A stretch of 64,000 nt of DNA from Lysobacterales bacterium (GTDB lineage Bacteria > Pseudomonadota > Gammaproteobacteria > Xanthomonadales > SZUA-5). The notes beneath the pieces were generated by a model. That model made no database searches, had not been told where the DNA came from, and saw only the letters and a program-made list of their open reading frames with translations. The position numbers and the translations under genes are program-made. The stretch covers positions 98,013 to 162,012 of the forward strand of contig JALHMG010000007.1 of assembly GCA_022844135.1 (NCBI GenBank). Direction: 5' to 3'. This document shows positions 24,352 to 33,216 of the stretch, in pieces. Position 1 is the stretch's first letter. Every line of letters starts with the position of its first letter.

Positions 24352-24579
24352 CCAACCCGCGTAAACCCGCGTAAGGCGGATTCCCCGTAACCCGCGTAAG
24401 GCGGACTCCCGCGTAGTCGCGCGCACGGCACGATGAACGATGGTTGTCGCGGGCCGGCGGCGGAAACCGCGCGGACGGAACACGGCACGGTCATTGGATT
24501 CGGCGCGCGGGTTCCGCCCTACGTCAGCTGCGGCGTTCTTGATGCGCGACCCGTCATTTCGATCGAACTGTTGACCAGC
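24304..24579. repeat. Dispersed repeat copy R3 flanked by a ~53-bp direct repeat
   Basis: R3 (about 24354-24526) lacks part of the core seen in R1/R2 but has an extra CCCGCGTAAGGCGGA unit at its left end. It is flanked by GCTGCGGCGTTCTTGATGCG CGACCCGT... at 24304-24356 and again at 24527-24579, identical over 28 bases and about 85% beyond. The left copy is the 3' end of the membrane-protein gene; the right copy contains the stop of the minus-strand gene at 24554. Confidence 0.75.
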
Positions 24580-25297
24580 TCGGCGTCGGCGCTGTGAGGT
24601 CAGGCTCGAATCCGTTGGCGAGAAATCCATCGTCGAAGCGCACATCGTCGAGCATGTAGTTGCCGACGCCCGATGGCTGCAGCCGAGTCACGAATGCGCG
24701 ATCGAAAGCTTGCGCGCTGACCACGCCGACGAAGCGCACCGTAGAATCGAACGCTGTTGTCACTTCATCGACGCCGACCACATCGTCGCCGTTACGTAAC
24801 TCGATGCGCATTCGACTCGGCGCAGCGCCGCTGGAATCGCAACCCACGCACTGCAGCGTCATGCCCAATGAGCGCGTCGGGTGCGCGAATACCAGCGCAA
24901 AATCGCGCCAATTCACCAGCACATAGTTGGGCGGCGATGCCTGGCCTTGAAAGACGGTCGAGTGTTGATCGCTGCTGATGCTCGGCGCGTTCGGAAACTC
25001 GACACCGCTCAGCACCACACCCGGCGTGAGCAGTGGCGCCAGCGCGCCCGCCGTTAGCCGATCGAAGCCCTCCGCCCGTTGCTGCGGCGCCGCCTGCGCA
25101 AAGGCTTGGAGATTCGTGAAGGTCGTCGTTTGCGTGCCTGCCGCACTCGCGGTTGCGCTATCCGCGCCGGATCCGCCAAAGACAGCCGCACGATCGACGG
25201 GCAGGTTCGACAAGAAGACAGCTTCTGCCGATGCCGCAAAACCGCTGATGAAGGCAGCCAGCCCGGCGCAATTGGAAAGGGATCGGGATACTCTCAT
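24554..25297 (-). CDS. Secreted protein of unknown function with NGFE motif
   Basis: 247 aa with a signal peptide (MRVSRSLSNCAGLAAFISGFAASAEA-VF). The body (FTNLQAFAQAAPQQRAEGFDRL, VVLSGVEFPNAPSI, VLVNWRDFALVFAHPTRSLGMTLQC, RMRIELRNGDDVVG, GVGNYMLDDVRFDDGFLANGFEPD) is beta-rich like exported PEP-anchor-type proteins. FLANGFEPD resembles the C-terminal tag of other secreted proteins here, but 15 extra residues (LTAPTPSWSTVRSK) follow. Those codons run into the duplicated sequence next to repeat R3, so the original stop was probably displaced. The function is unknown. Confidence 0.7.
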   Translation of the reverse strand: MRVSRSLSNCAGLAAFISGFAASAEAVFLSNLPVDRAAVFGGSGADSATASAAGTQTTTFTNLQAFAQAAPQQRAEGFDRLTAGALAPLLTPGVVLSGVEFPNAPSISSDQHSTVFQGQASPPNYVLVNWRDFALVFAHPTRSLGMTLQCVGCDSSGAAPSRMRIELRNGDDVVGVDEVTTAFDSTVRFVGVVSAQAFDRAFVTRLQPSGVGNYMLDDVRFDDGFLANGFEPDLTAPTPSWSTVRSK

Positions 25298-25469
25298 GGC
25301 GACTCCTGGAGCATTGGTATCGGCACAGCGGCCAACGATATCCAGTTACTCGGAAAAGCTCGCCACAATCGCTCAGCGTCGAATGATGCTGGCGCGCGCA
25401 ATGCCCCCTGGGTTGGTGATGCCAAAGCTTTATGGGCCTGCTGCCGTCGCCGTGGTTATGCTCGGCTCG

Positions 25470-26666
25470 TTAGAAGTAGCGCCGCGCCAGAAGCGTCGCC
25501 TGCGTGCCGCCCTGGTCGATCTCACCGGCAAATTCGTTGTTGCCGGGACGCGCGATGTCGCCGTACAGAAGTTCGGCGCCGAAGCGCCAATCCTGCCACT
25601 CGCGCAGGACGGCGAGCGTCAGCGCGGTGCCGTTCTGCGTGTTCAATTCGCCGATCGAGCGATCGATCTCGGCGATGTGAAACGCGTCGATACGCCCCGA
25701 ATAGGTCCACGCCCCGTCCTGAAAACTCAACAGCACATAAGCTGCATCGATGTCGAGATCGACGTTTGGGCCCGGCGGAAAGCCCATCAGTGTGTTGCCG
25801 CGCATGACCTCGCCGAGCAAGGTCCAGCGTTCAGCGAAGTTCCAATCGAAACCAATGACGGCGAAGTTGGTGTTCCAGGCGTACTCATCGCCGTTGTGCA
25901 GGTCTTGATCGCCGCCGTTGTCGGTGTAGAACGCCGAGAAGCGAATCCCCGAGCCGTTGTCGTAGCGCCCACGAAGCGCAAACCCCAGCCGACCATCGAG
26001 GTCGGGCCCGAAGGGTTGGGTGCCGTCGACGCGTTGCGCGCCGAACCGCCGCGGGTCGCGAAGCGAGGGCAGTGGCAGCAGCGGCAGCGCCTCGCCATAA
26101 ACCGAGAGTCGATTGTGCATCGCGAATCCGCGCCACGCCAAGGCGGCCGGACCGGTGTCGTTGCCGACGTAAGCGCTTGCGGCCAGATCGAACGATCCTG
26201 CGTCGATCGCCCAGCGCTTGGCGAACTCTGCTCCGATCGGTCGAAACTCCTCGCCGATCCAGGCGTTCAATGCCGACAAACTCAGCGTGTATGGCGTTTG
26301 CCAGAACGCCTCGACGTTTTCGCGGCTGGTGCCTGCGAAGGCCTGACCGATCCGCAGTCGATAACCTTCCTCGCCGAGCCGCCCGATGTCGACGAAGCCT
26401 TCGATCAGCCCGGCGCGTCGACCGCCCTCGTCGCTGCGGGCGAGCATCGACGCGAAGATCAAAACCCGATCATCGAAGACGCGATGTTCGGCACTCAAAC
26501 GGGTTTCGGCGAAAACGCCATCCCCGCGTCCGAGCGCGCCACTGCCACCCTCCGACCAGACGCGCTCGGCGTCGGTAGACGCGGCGCCGAACTCGACGTA
26601 GCCGGCCACGTCGGCGATGCCGCCGGGGGAGTAAAAAGCCAGGGCCAGAATCGCGAGTCGTCTCAT
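25470..26666 (-). CDS. Putative outer-membrane beta-barrel protein (porin-like)
   Basis: 398 aa with a short signal peptide (MRRLAILALAFYSPGGIA-DV) and many alternating aromatic/polar strands (GYVEFGAASTDAERVWS, FAETRLSAEHRVFDDRVLIFASML, DGRLGFALRGRYDNGSGIRFSAFYT, FAVIGFDWNFAERWTLLGEVMRG, TLAVLREWQDWRFGAELLYGD) and a C-terminal phenylalanine (LLARRYF), as expected for a beta-barrel inserted by BamA. The family is not identified. The putative porin at 38728 has the same general build, but no clear homology is visible. Confidence 0.65.
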   Translation of the reverse strand: MRRLAILALAFYSPGGIADVAGYVEFGAASTDAERVWSEGGSGALGRGDGVFAETRLSAEHRVFDDRVLIFASMLARSDEGGRRAGLIEGFVDIGRLGEEGYRLRIGQAFAGTSRENVEAFWQTPYTLSLSALNAWIGEEFRPIGAEFAKRWAIDAGSFDLAASAYVGNDTGPAALAWRGFAMHNRLSVYGEALPLLPLPSLRDPRRFGAQRVDGTQPFGPDLDGRLGFALRGRYDNGSGIRFSAFYTDNGGDQDLHNGDEYAWNTNFAVIGFDWNFAERWTLLGEVMRGNTLMGFPPGPNVDLDIDAAYVLLSFQDGAWTYSGRIDAFHIAEIDRSIGELNTQNGTALTLAVLREWQDWRFGAELLYGDIARPGNNEFAGEIDQGGTQATLLARRYF

Positions 26667-26905
26667 GAGCAGTCTTGACCGGATTCAGCCTCGGAATATT
26701 TCAATATCGCGTCGCAATGTCTGACGGCATGCGATGCCTGGGTAGCAGCGGATGCAAATCGCGTTAGCGCGGCATTTGCGATGGTCAGAATTTGCGAGAT
26801 TTCTGCGCTTTCGCCGGTGAGCGATTGCTGCGACGATGATGTTGCGCGGCGCTGCCTGCCGCTGCGATCGGCGCTCTGCGCTGCCCCATCTCGTCGGAGT
26901 CATCG

Positions 26906-27724
26906 GTGAAATACAACCAAGCCTCGTACAAGCAATCGCACAATTCTTACGATCGCGATGAGGATTCGCATGTGTCGTTGACCTTCCACCCGGACGACCC
27001 CGCGAACGCCGGATGCCGCGGACTGGAGTACGACATCTGGCGCCATTCGGATGGCACCCAGGGGCGATCGCTGGGTTACTTCACCGTTGCGCACAGCACG
27101 TCGAGTGGCCCTCCGTTCGCGTCGTATCTCGGTTATCTGCTGTCGTGGCATCTCGCGGACGACAGTCACGACGTCATCTTCGTGACCGTCGATATCAAGA
27201 GCAGCAAGGGGGCGAAGGAGTCGTTCCCGGACGAGATCGACAACTATCTGCGCGAGTGGTTCGATGCGGCGCTCATTTACTCGCCTGGACAACTCTCCCC
27301 GCAGAGCGACGACTTCGTGGCCTATGTGCGTCAGAACGGTTGGCCGGATACCGATGCGCTGCGCGGCAAGTTCGTTTTCTGCCTGAGCGGCAACAAAGAC
27401 TGGAAGTCGTATTACGCCAAGACCCTGCCGCGGCAGCGTTTGTGCTTCGCCGATATCGATTTCGACAGCGGCAAGTTGGTGACGGTGCCGAGCAGCGGCC
27501 AGCAGATCATCTACTCGTCGAATCTGTCGGATTCGAACTTCAACACCTGGCGGCAAAGCATCGCCTCGCTGCGCGCCGCCAACCTGATCGCGCGCGGCTA
27601 CGTGCTGAACAGCCAAAGCATCTGGCAGCACGCGCAGCAGGCGAAACTCAACGCCTTTTCCACCGACAAGATCACCGGAACCACGTGGGCTTGTGTTGGA
27701 TCAACGCCGTTCGTACAACTTTGA
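26906..27724 (+). CDS. PI-PLC-like phosphodiesterase (Ca2+-dependent type)
   Basis: 272 aa. SHNSY (H12), CRGLEYDIWRHSDG (E41/D43) and FTVAHS (H63) fit the X-domain of phosphatidylinositol-specific phospholipase C-like enzymes, with the two catalytic histidines and acidic metal ligands in order. DVIFVTVDIKSS follows as the next barrel strand. Such enzymes cleave glycerophosphodiester bonds in phosphoinositides or related lipids. The GTG at 26906 leaves no signal peptide. The frame is open back to 26840 with a hydrophobic CCAALPAAAIGAL stretch but no start codon there, so the 5' end may be mis-set or frameshifted. 27725-28011 downstream shows no gene. Confidence 0.7.
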   Translation: MKYNQASYKQSHNSYDRDEDSHVSLTFHPDDPANAGCRGLEYDIWRHSDGTQGRSLGYFTVAHSTSSGPPFASYLGYLLSWHLADDSHDVIFVTVDIKSSKGAKESFPDEIDNYLREWFDAALIYSPGQLSPQSDDFVAYVRQNGWPDTDALRGKFVFCLSGNKDWKSYYAKTLPRQRLCFADIDFDSGKLVTVPSSGQQIIYSSNLSDSNFNTWRQSIASLRAANLIARGYVLNSQSIWQHAQQAKLNAFSTDKITGTTWACVGSTPFVQL

Positions 27725-28011
27725 GTCGATCGCCTGCCGGGCACCGATTGTGGCCATCGGCGTCCGTTCGATTCGGATTCGTTGAACCGATCGGCGCCGT
27801 TCGCTCTGGACCTCGAAGCGTCGATGAGATGAGCACCGATCTCGCCTCGGTCGCTTTTGTGCGATGAATCAGCATGGTTGTGAGGAGCCGCTCGCATGGC
27901 GCGCCAACTCGTCTGTCCGATTCCGAGCCATCAACGCGCTGCCGTTTGATGGGGCGGCAGCATAGGTGCCATTTCAGTGCGCCGAGTGCAGCTCAACGAT
28001 CCATCGCATGC

Positions 28012-28413
28012 TTACGCCATTGTGGTTCGCAGCAACACCACCCAAAGCCCCAACGTGGCGAGAAAGTTGATCGTAAACACCAGCCCGCGCAGGCGAACAT
28101 TCATGGTGAGGATCTGCACGCTGCTGTGGATGACGCGGCCGGCAACGAAAAGCCACGCGAGCCAGATGGCGGTTGCATCGACGGACGCAGCGTGGATCAG
28201 CAGCAGGCACGCGGCATAAAAGAACAGCGGCCATTCGAATTGATTGGAAAGATTCGCGCTGATGCGCGGCTCGATGCTGGCCCACGGATTGGAGCCATCC
28301 CGGCGTTGGCCGATGCCCCAGATTTTGGGTGCGCGGGCGATGGTCAGCAGGGCATACAGCAGCGCTGTTAGCGCTACGTGGGTTGCCATGGGCAGGATGA
28401 GCGGATGGTGCAT
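28012..28413 (-). CDS. MAPEG-family membrane protein
   Basis: 133 aa with four membrane segments. The family signature is visible: RISANLSNQFEWPLFFYAACLLLIHA (the N-Q-F-E-x-P-x-F-Y block) and WLFVAGRVIHSSVQILTMNVRLRGLVFTINFLATLGLWVVLL. MAPEG proteins include glutathione S-transferases and peroxidases acting in membranes; many bacterial members have unknown substrates. It starts MHHPLILPMATHVALTALLYALL, and the second Met (residue 9) is an alternative start. It is divergent from the ABC genes that follow. Confidence 0.85.
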   Translation of the reverse strand: MHHPLILPMATHVALTALLYALLTIARAPKIWGIGQRRDGSNPWASIEPRISANLSNQFEWPLFFYAACLLLIHAASVDATAIWLAWLFVAGRVIHSSVQILTMNVRLRGLVFTINFLATLGLWVVLLRTTMA

Positions 28414-28576
28414 GCCGGCTACCAGTTCAATGACATTGTTGCGTCAGCGTAGCACTTGCAGCTCAAGTGCTGGCATCGGGGCTAGACGCTAAGAGCTGTG
28501 CCCGGAGTTGGCGGAATTTGAACTTGCACAGTAGTCTGCGGGTCCGACCTTGCCCCATCGACTACGCTGGCGCCGA

Positions 28577-29443
28577 ATGTCTCCTTTGATCGATTGCCAA
28601 TCGCTGCGCCACGCGTTTGGCCGCCATCAGGTGCTGAAGGGTCTGACTTGGCGCGTTTCGCCGGGCGAACGTGTGGGGCTCTTTGGTCGTAATGGTTGCG
28701 GGAAGAGTACGTTGTTGAAGGGTCTTGTTGGCCTGTTCAAATTCGACGGTGGGCGGGCGAACGTACTTGGTGAGCCAAGCGAAACCTTGAGCGATGAGGC
28801 CAAGGCTCGTATGGCTTATGTACCGCAATTCGACATGGCATTTCCGGACCTGTCCGCCAACGAGTTGTTTTCGCTGATTGCTGGTGCCTATCGACGCTTC
28901 GATGCGTCTCTCGCGAGGCGCTTGCTCCGGGAGTGGGACGTGCCGGCACGGCGCATGCTGTGCGCTTTGTCGGGCGGACAACGTCAGAAGGTTGCGCTGA
29001 TTCGCGCGCTGGCGACGCGCGCCGAGTTGCTGCTGCTCGACGAGCCGGCGTCGGCGCTCGATTCTGTCGTGCGCTCGCAATTGGTCGATGAGCTGTTGGC
29101 CAGGGCCTTGGACGATGATCGTACGGTCGTAATCTCGACACACATCCTCACCGACGTCGAGCACGCGCTAACGCGAGTTGCGCTGCTGCGAGACGGCGTC
29201 GTGGCCCGCGATTATCTCGTCGAGGACATCGGGAAAATGCAGTATCGGCTTTTCGAAGATTCGCCTATTGCCGCAGCGGATCTCAGTTCGGCGTTCAATC
29301 TGACAAGCGTGCGCCGGGACGAGCGCGGACGATGGCATCTCACCGGATCGGTCGCGGTACTGGACGCTGTCGAGCAGCGGCTGGGTGTTGCCGTGCAGCA
29401 GCGAAACTCGATGGCTGCGCTGGTGCACGAGTGGCAGCGATGA
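28577..29443 (+). CDS. ABC transporter ATP-binding protein
   Basis: 288 aa from the ATG at 28577 (MSPLIDCQSLRHAFGRHQVLKGL). It has Walker A GRNGCGKST, Q-loop YVPQFD, signature LSGGQRQK, Walker B ELLLLDEPASALD and switch STHIL. The ~85-residue C-terminal extension resembles that of YtrB/NatA-type exporters. It couples ATP hydrolysis to the membrane protein encoded next, whose start overlaps its stop (ATGATG at 29440). The substrate is unknown. Confidence 0.92.
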   Translation: MSPLIDCQSLRHAFGRHQVLKGLTWRVSPGERVGLFGRNGCGKSTLLKGLVGLFKFDGGRANVLGEPSETLSDEAKARMAYVPQFDMAFPDLSANELFSLIAGAYRRFDASLARRLLREWDVPARRMLCALSGGQRQKVALIRALATRAELLLLDEPASALDSVVRSQLVDELLARALDDDRTVVISTHILTDVEHALTRVALLRDGVVARDYLVEDIGKMQYRLFEDSPIAAADLSSAFNLTSVRRDERGRWHLTGSVAVLDAVEQRLGVAVQQRNSMAALVHEWQR

Positions 29444-30783
29444 TGCGCTTGGCGCTTGCGCTGCTGAGGAGACGTTGGTGGATGTTGCTGCATCCCGCGG
29501 CGCTGGTGATTTCGCTGCTGTTGCCGATCACCGCTGTGCTGCTTTTTCTGCATCGAGATAGCAGCGACACCCAAGCGCTGGCGTTATTGCCTACCGGGGC
29601 CCTGGTGCTGTGGTTGTATCGGCTTTGCACCGAGCTCGATAACAGCCTCATGGCGCTTTCGGTGATCCGCGCCCCGCACTTGTTGCAAGCGGTAGATATT
29701 TGTTGGTGGGTCATGTTGTGTTTGCCGGCGATGCTGCTGACGACTCTGGCTGCTATCACCAACATGCCACCGATCGTGCTGCTCTACGGGCTCGCATTTA
29801 CTTACGCGCTCGGTTTTGCGGCCATCGGTACCGCCGTCGTATGTGTGCTTGTCGCTGCCTTGGTGGCTCTGGGCGCCTATCCGATGGCGTGGCTGCCGTA
29901 TGTGCCGCTGCTCTGGCTGCCGCACTTGGTGCAGAGGATTGTTCAACTGCGTCGCCGCTGGCGAGAGTGCGTCGACGCGGCGCAACTTGCGCATGGCGAA
30001 GATGTGGCGGTGATGGCGGCTCTGGAGGAATACGAGGAGCAACAAGAAGTGCCCCCTGAGGCTTCGACGAATGCGGCGAGCAAGTCGACATTGCGAATTC
30101 ACGCACTTGATCCAGTTGCGTATCTGCTCGATCGCTGGCTGCCGATATCCGAAATGCCATGGCGTTGGCGCCTGACGTTGTTGTTGGCTCCGATCGCCGT
30201 CGATGCCTTCGCCGCTCTGGTATATGCGATTCGCGGCGTCCCTGGCGACGCTCGGGGAATGTGGCTCTATCTGCCGTTGCTCATTGCGCTGGTCTACACA
30301 CTCGGCAAAGCCGAAGGACTAAGACCAATCGCAGCCGAACAAATGGCGGTCTCGACGTGGCCGATCAATGCTTTGGCAGCCGCTCTGCGCCGTCGCATTC
30401 GCAACTGGATTCTGGGTTCGTTCGATAGCTTGCTGGCGTTGATGCTGGGCACCTACGGCGCATTGATCCTGATCTGGCTGACCGGGCAGTGGCCAACGTT
30501 GACGACCGTTTCGCCGTGGGTCGCGCCGGTTCTGATCATCCTTTCGATTTATTGCTTGTTCGTCGCCTACGGATTTGCGTTTGCGCTGCGGGGCGCGTTT
30601 CGATGGCTGCCGGTGGTCTTGCTTCTGGCGCATCCGCTTTTGGCTGTTGTCGCGGACATATTTCCGCGCAGCGCAAGCGTGCTCCTGGTTGGGATCGCAG
30701 CGTTCACTGTTCTGGTGACAATCCGCGGTTGGACGAAACCGTGCTCGCTGCCCTTGATGCTCCAGCTGGACAGGCATTCATGA
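29440..30783 (+). CDS. ABC-2-type membrane protein, partner of the ATPase
   Basis: 447 aa. Strongly hydrophobic with about 10 membrane segments (LHPAALVISLLLPITAVLLFL, LPTGALVLWLYRLCTEL, ICWWVMLCLPAMLLTTLAAI, PIVLLYGLAFTYALGFAAIGTAVVCVLVAALVALG, and more) and a cytosolic loop around residues 170-220 rich in charges. The start overlaps the ATPase stop, so both are made together. No standard permease family is certain; the layout fits an ABC-2 exporter subunit. Confidence 0.75.
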   Translation: MMRLALALLRRRWWMLLHPAALVISLLLPITAVLLFLHRDSSDTQALALLPTGALVLWLYRLCTELDNSLMALSVIRAPHLLQAVDICWWVMLCLPAMLLTTLAAITNMPPIVLLYGLAFTYALGFAAIGTAVVCVLVAALVALGAYPMAWLPYVPLLWLPHLVQRIVQLRRRWRECVDAAQLAHGEDVAVMAALEEYEEQQEVPPEASTNAASKSTLRIHALDPVAYLLDRWLPISEMPWRWRLTLLLAPIAVDAFAALVYAIRGVPGDARGMWLYLPLLIALVYTLGKAEGLRPIAAEQMAVSTWPINALAAALRRRIRNWILGSFDSLLALMLGTYGALILIWLTGQWPTLTTVSPWVAPVLIILSIYCLFVAYGFAFALRGAFRWLPVVLLLAHPLLAVVADIFPRSASVLLVGIAAFTVLVTIRGWTKPCSLPLMLQLDRHS

Positions 30784-31172
30784 GGGTGCTCATCAAGGAT
30801 CATATAAACAAAGTGCGATTGCGCCCGCGGTATTCGTTTCGTAGGCCGCGACGAAGGACTGGCACTCGGTGGCTGGAGAGTGCGCACGCGCATTGGCGGG
30901 CTTCCTCTTGATCGTCATGAAGCTCCTAGCCAGAACTGTTGAGTGGCTTGGTCGCGGCGAAACGATGGCGGTTCGGTGTTTGGTTCGCGATCGGTTAGGC
31001 GGCTGCAAACCGATGCTGTGCACCAGCGATTGCACCATGGCCCTGCGGTGACCGCTTTCGCTGGTGCTGGTCCAAAACCAATGGCGAACAGCGCAACCTG
31101 AGCACACTCCATGATGGCGGCGTAGGTGCAGGCGTAGCGGTTGGCATTGGAAGTGATCGGTGGCAAATGCCT
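30784..31172. other. Intergenic stretch without recognised gene
   Basis: 389 bases after the ABC operon. Short frames on both strands show no domain, RBS or codon bias. The minus-strand peptide from 31166 (MPPITSNANRYACTYAAIMECAQVALFAIGFG) is the only mildly protein-like piece and is not supported further. Confidence 0.5.
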
Positions 31173-31868
31173 TCAAGCCCAGGTCAGAGTGGCCATGTAA
31201 CCCAAGCCGGCCACTAACACCGTTGCGCCCAATCCAAGAAATCCCCAGCGCAGCCCGGTTTTGAAGACCAACGACAAACCGGCGAAGAACAAGGACACAG
31301 TGAAGATGACCACGGCCAAAGAGAACTGGTCGCCCTTGGTATTGGCGTCGCTCCCTTCTTCGAAGCGCTTGTCGGCGGCGGCGAACTCGGCGGCGCTGTC
31401 GGCAAACAACTCACCAACATAATCCGAGGAGAGATCGTTTACCAATGCGGTCTCCAAGTGCTCTGGCGTCAGGACAGCCTGCGCATTTCCGTCCCAGTAG
31501 TCTTTGCGCACTTCTTCGGGCAAGCCGAGATGCTTGTAAGCGGTGGCGGACAGCTGCGAGATCAGCATCCAGCTGGCCATTCCGGCGCTGCGGCTGAGAT
31601 TCGTGTCTTCGCGCGACTCCCAAATCAACTCTTTGGCGCGACGTTCGATGTCCACGTCGTTGTCGTAGGTGGACTGCTCATTGTTGAAGGTGGTCGATGC
31701 GCTGGTCGTCATCGCCGTGGCAGAGCTATAGGCTTGCACGCTCAGCCCGCCCCAAAGGTTGTTCTGGTGGCCGGCGACCGAGGCCGCAGTGGCGCCGAGG
31801 CCCAGCAGGATTGCGGCGGTCAGTTCGAAGGGATCGAACGGCTTCTTCTCGTCTTGCGATGGGCTCAT
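31173..31868 (-). CDS. Membrane protein of unknown function (231 aa)
   Basis: From the ATG at 31868 (MSPSQDEKKPFDPFELTAAILLGLGATAASVAGHQNNLWGG) it has one N-terminal membrane segment, a soluble middle region with an EVRKDYWDGNAQAVLTPEHLETALVND block, and two closing membrane segments (FSLAVVIFTVSLFFAGLSLVFK, GFLGLGATVLVAGLGYMATLTW). The layout resembles DUF4337-type membrane proteins, but this is not certain. A longer frame to 31931 adds residues of unlikely origin. It lies next to the MITE at 31921. Confidence 0.6.
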   Translation of the reverse strand: MSPSQDEKKPFDPFELTAAILLGLGATAASVAGHQNNLWGGLSVQAYSSATAMTTSASTTFNNEQSTYDNDVDIERRAKELIWESREDTNLSRSAGMASWMLISQLSATAYKHLGLPEEVRKDYWDGNAQAVLTPEHLETALVNDLSSDYVGELFADSAAEFAAADKRFEEGSDANTKGDQFSLAVVIFTVSLFFAGLSLVFKTGLRWGFLGLGATVLVAGLGYMATLTWA

Positions 31869-31920
31869 GGCAGGCCTTTGGTAGCGATGCGAATTGCGCG
31901 AGGCGCAGACGCATTCTGCG

Positions 31921-32316
31921 CTAACCCGCATATTTCATGAGGGAACGCGGAAGATCGCGAAGGGCTTTGCGCCGGAATCGAGGCGGGAGGAGGGTGAGAG
32001 CGGGCAAGCTTGCGCCGCATGCGGCGCGCCCGCTCGAACGGGCGGCGGCTGCGCCGCCGCACCGGGCGGAATGGTTGACCCGGCCCGTCAGCGTAGCTGC
32101 CGGGCGCTCGGAGCATCGCGCGCTGCGCGCGCAAACGATGCCCCTCTCCCATTGGGACGACGAGCAACGAAGAGTCCGGCGCAAAGAACGAGCGAGGGCC
32201 GTGTTAGCGAGGAAATGGCAGCGAACACTCTGTCAGTACGACCAACTCGATGATTTCCACGCTGTAACAACGAAACTAAGCCATTTCATCGCGACCTCAT
32301 GAAATATGCGGGCTAA
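31921..32316. mobile_element. 388-bp MITE with 18-bp perfect terminal inverted repeats and 4-bp target duplication
   Basis: CCCGCATATTTCATGAGG at 31925-31942 is repeated as its exact reverse complement at 32295-32312. Both ends are flanked by CTAA (31921-31924 and 32313-32316), a 4-bp target-site duplication. The interior has no transposase frame but contains GC-rich hairpins (around 32010-32065). Ends starting CC and a 4-bp duplication are known for IS1380-type elements; that family assignment is inferred. It would be mobilised in trans by a full-length element elsewhere. Confidence 0.88.
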
Positions 32317-32400
32317 AGGGGCGGGTCGCGCAGAACCTGGATGACGCCACGCGTGAGATCACGGTTTGCGGCGACCCGCGAGCTCGCCGCCAACGACGAA

Positions 32401-33216
32401 TCAGTTGTCGATAAAAATGCCGGTGCTGCGATGCTGTCCGCCGGAACTGGTGACGCGAAAGCGGAAATCCACATCGCCGAAGGCGTCGGCGTCTTGCGCC
32501 CAGAGGTTGATGTACTCGCCGGCGGCTAAGGTGTAGTCGCGGTACAGCGACCAGGGATCGCCGACGCTGTCGCGCTTGTAGAAGCGGAAGCGACTGTGGC
32601 CGCCGCAACTGACGAGGCGGCTTTCGGCGATCTCGCCCTCGTCGTTGAGCGCGCCGTACATGGAACGATCGCTACTGCTGCGCAAGGTGTTGGCGCACCA
32701 GAAACTCTGGTCTCCGCCAGCGAGGAAATATCCTCCCAGCACGCTGTTGCATTCGATCTCGCGAAACTGTTGATCGTCGCTCTGCCCGTTGCAGAGCAGC
32801 GGACGCTGGCGGAAGATTTCATCGATGGAGAGCGATTTCAGCACCGGCGATGCGGCGTTTTTATCGCACGATTCGCGAAGAATTGTCGGCGCCGGCTGTT
32901 GCGTGAGTGCCTGAAAAAGTTCTGCCGGGCACAAGCGAAGGCCTTGCTTCGCGGCCTGCGCCTGGAGTCCGTTGACCTTGCTGCTGCTCGCTCGGCTTCG
33001 CTCGCTGATCAGTATCGTGCCGTCGGCAAAGGACTCGAAGCGCACTTCCCAGCCCGGTTCCTGCGCGAGCCCGAGCAAGGTCGCCGCTGGCGCACTTTTC
33101 GCACCGACATCGGTTTCATTGTCGTCCCCAGTGAATGCCGGCAGCGCGGTTCCGCTGGCAAACGCCGAAGTGGCGATGGTCATCATCAGCAATAGTGTGA
33201 AGATCGGTTGGCGCAC
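32401..33216 (-). CDS. Secreted protein of unknown function (271 aa)
   Basis: It has a signal peptide (MRQPIFTLLLMMTIATSAFA-SG). A short helical part (LLGLAQEPGWEVRFESFADGTILISERSR) is followed by a C-terminal beta-rich part with several cysteines (LCPAELF, RESCDKN, LLCNGQ, EIECNS, FWCANT, VSCGGH) that probably form disulfides. No family was recognised. It is a single gene between the MITE and a gene-free stretch. Periplasmic or extracellular location is inferred from the signal peptide. Confidence 0.65.
   Translation of the reverse strand: MRQPIFTLLLMMTIATSAFASGTALPAFTGDDNETDVGAKSAPAATLLGLAQEPGWEVRFESFADGTILISERSRASSSKVNGLQAQAAKQGLRLCPAELFQALTQQPAPTILRESCDKNAASPVLKSLSIDEIFRQRPLLCNGQSDDQQFREIECNSVLGGYFLAGGDQSFWCANTLRSSSDRSMYGALNDEGEIAESRLVSCGGHSRFRFYKRDSVGDPWSLYRDYTLAAGEYINLWAQDADAFGDVDFRFRVTSSGGQHRSTGIFIDN

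Noticed and set aside
26072..26578. Plus-strand Arg/Pro-rich frames opposite the beta-barrel gene
   Set aside because: The minus-strand frame has a signal peptide, barrel strands and a terminal Phe, while the plus frames are shadows.
31869..31931. Extra 21 residues on the membrane protein at 31173
   Set aside because: They run into the MITE end, contain no RBS, and precede a better start at 31868.
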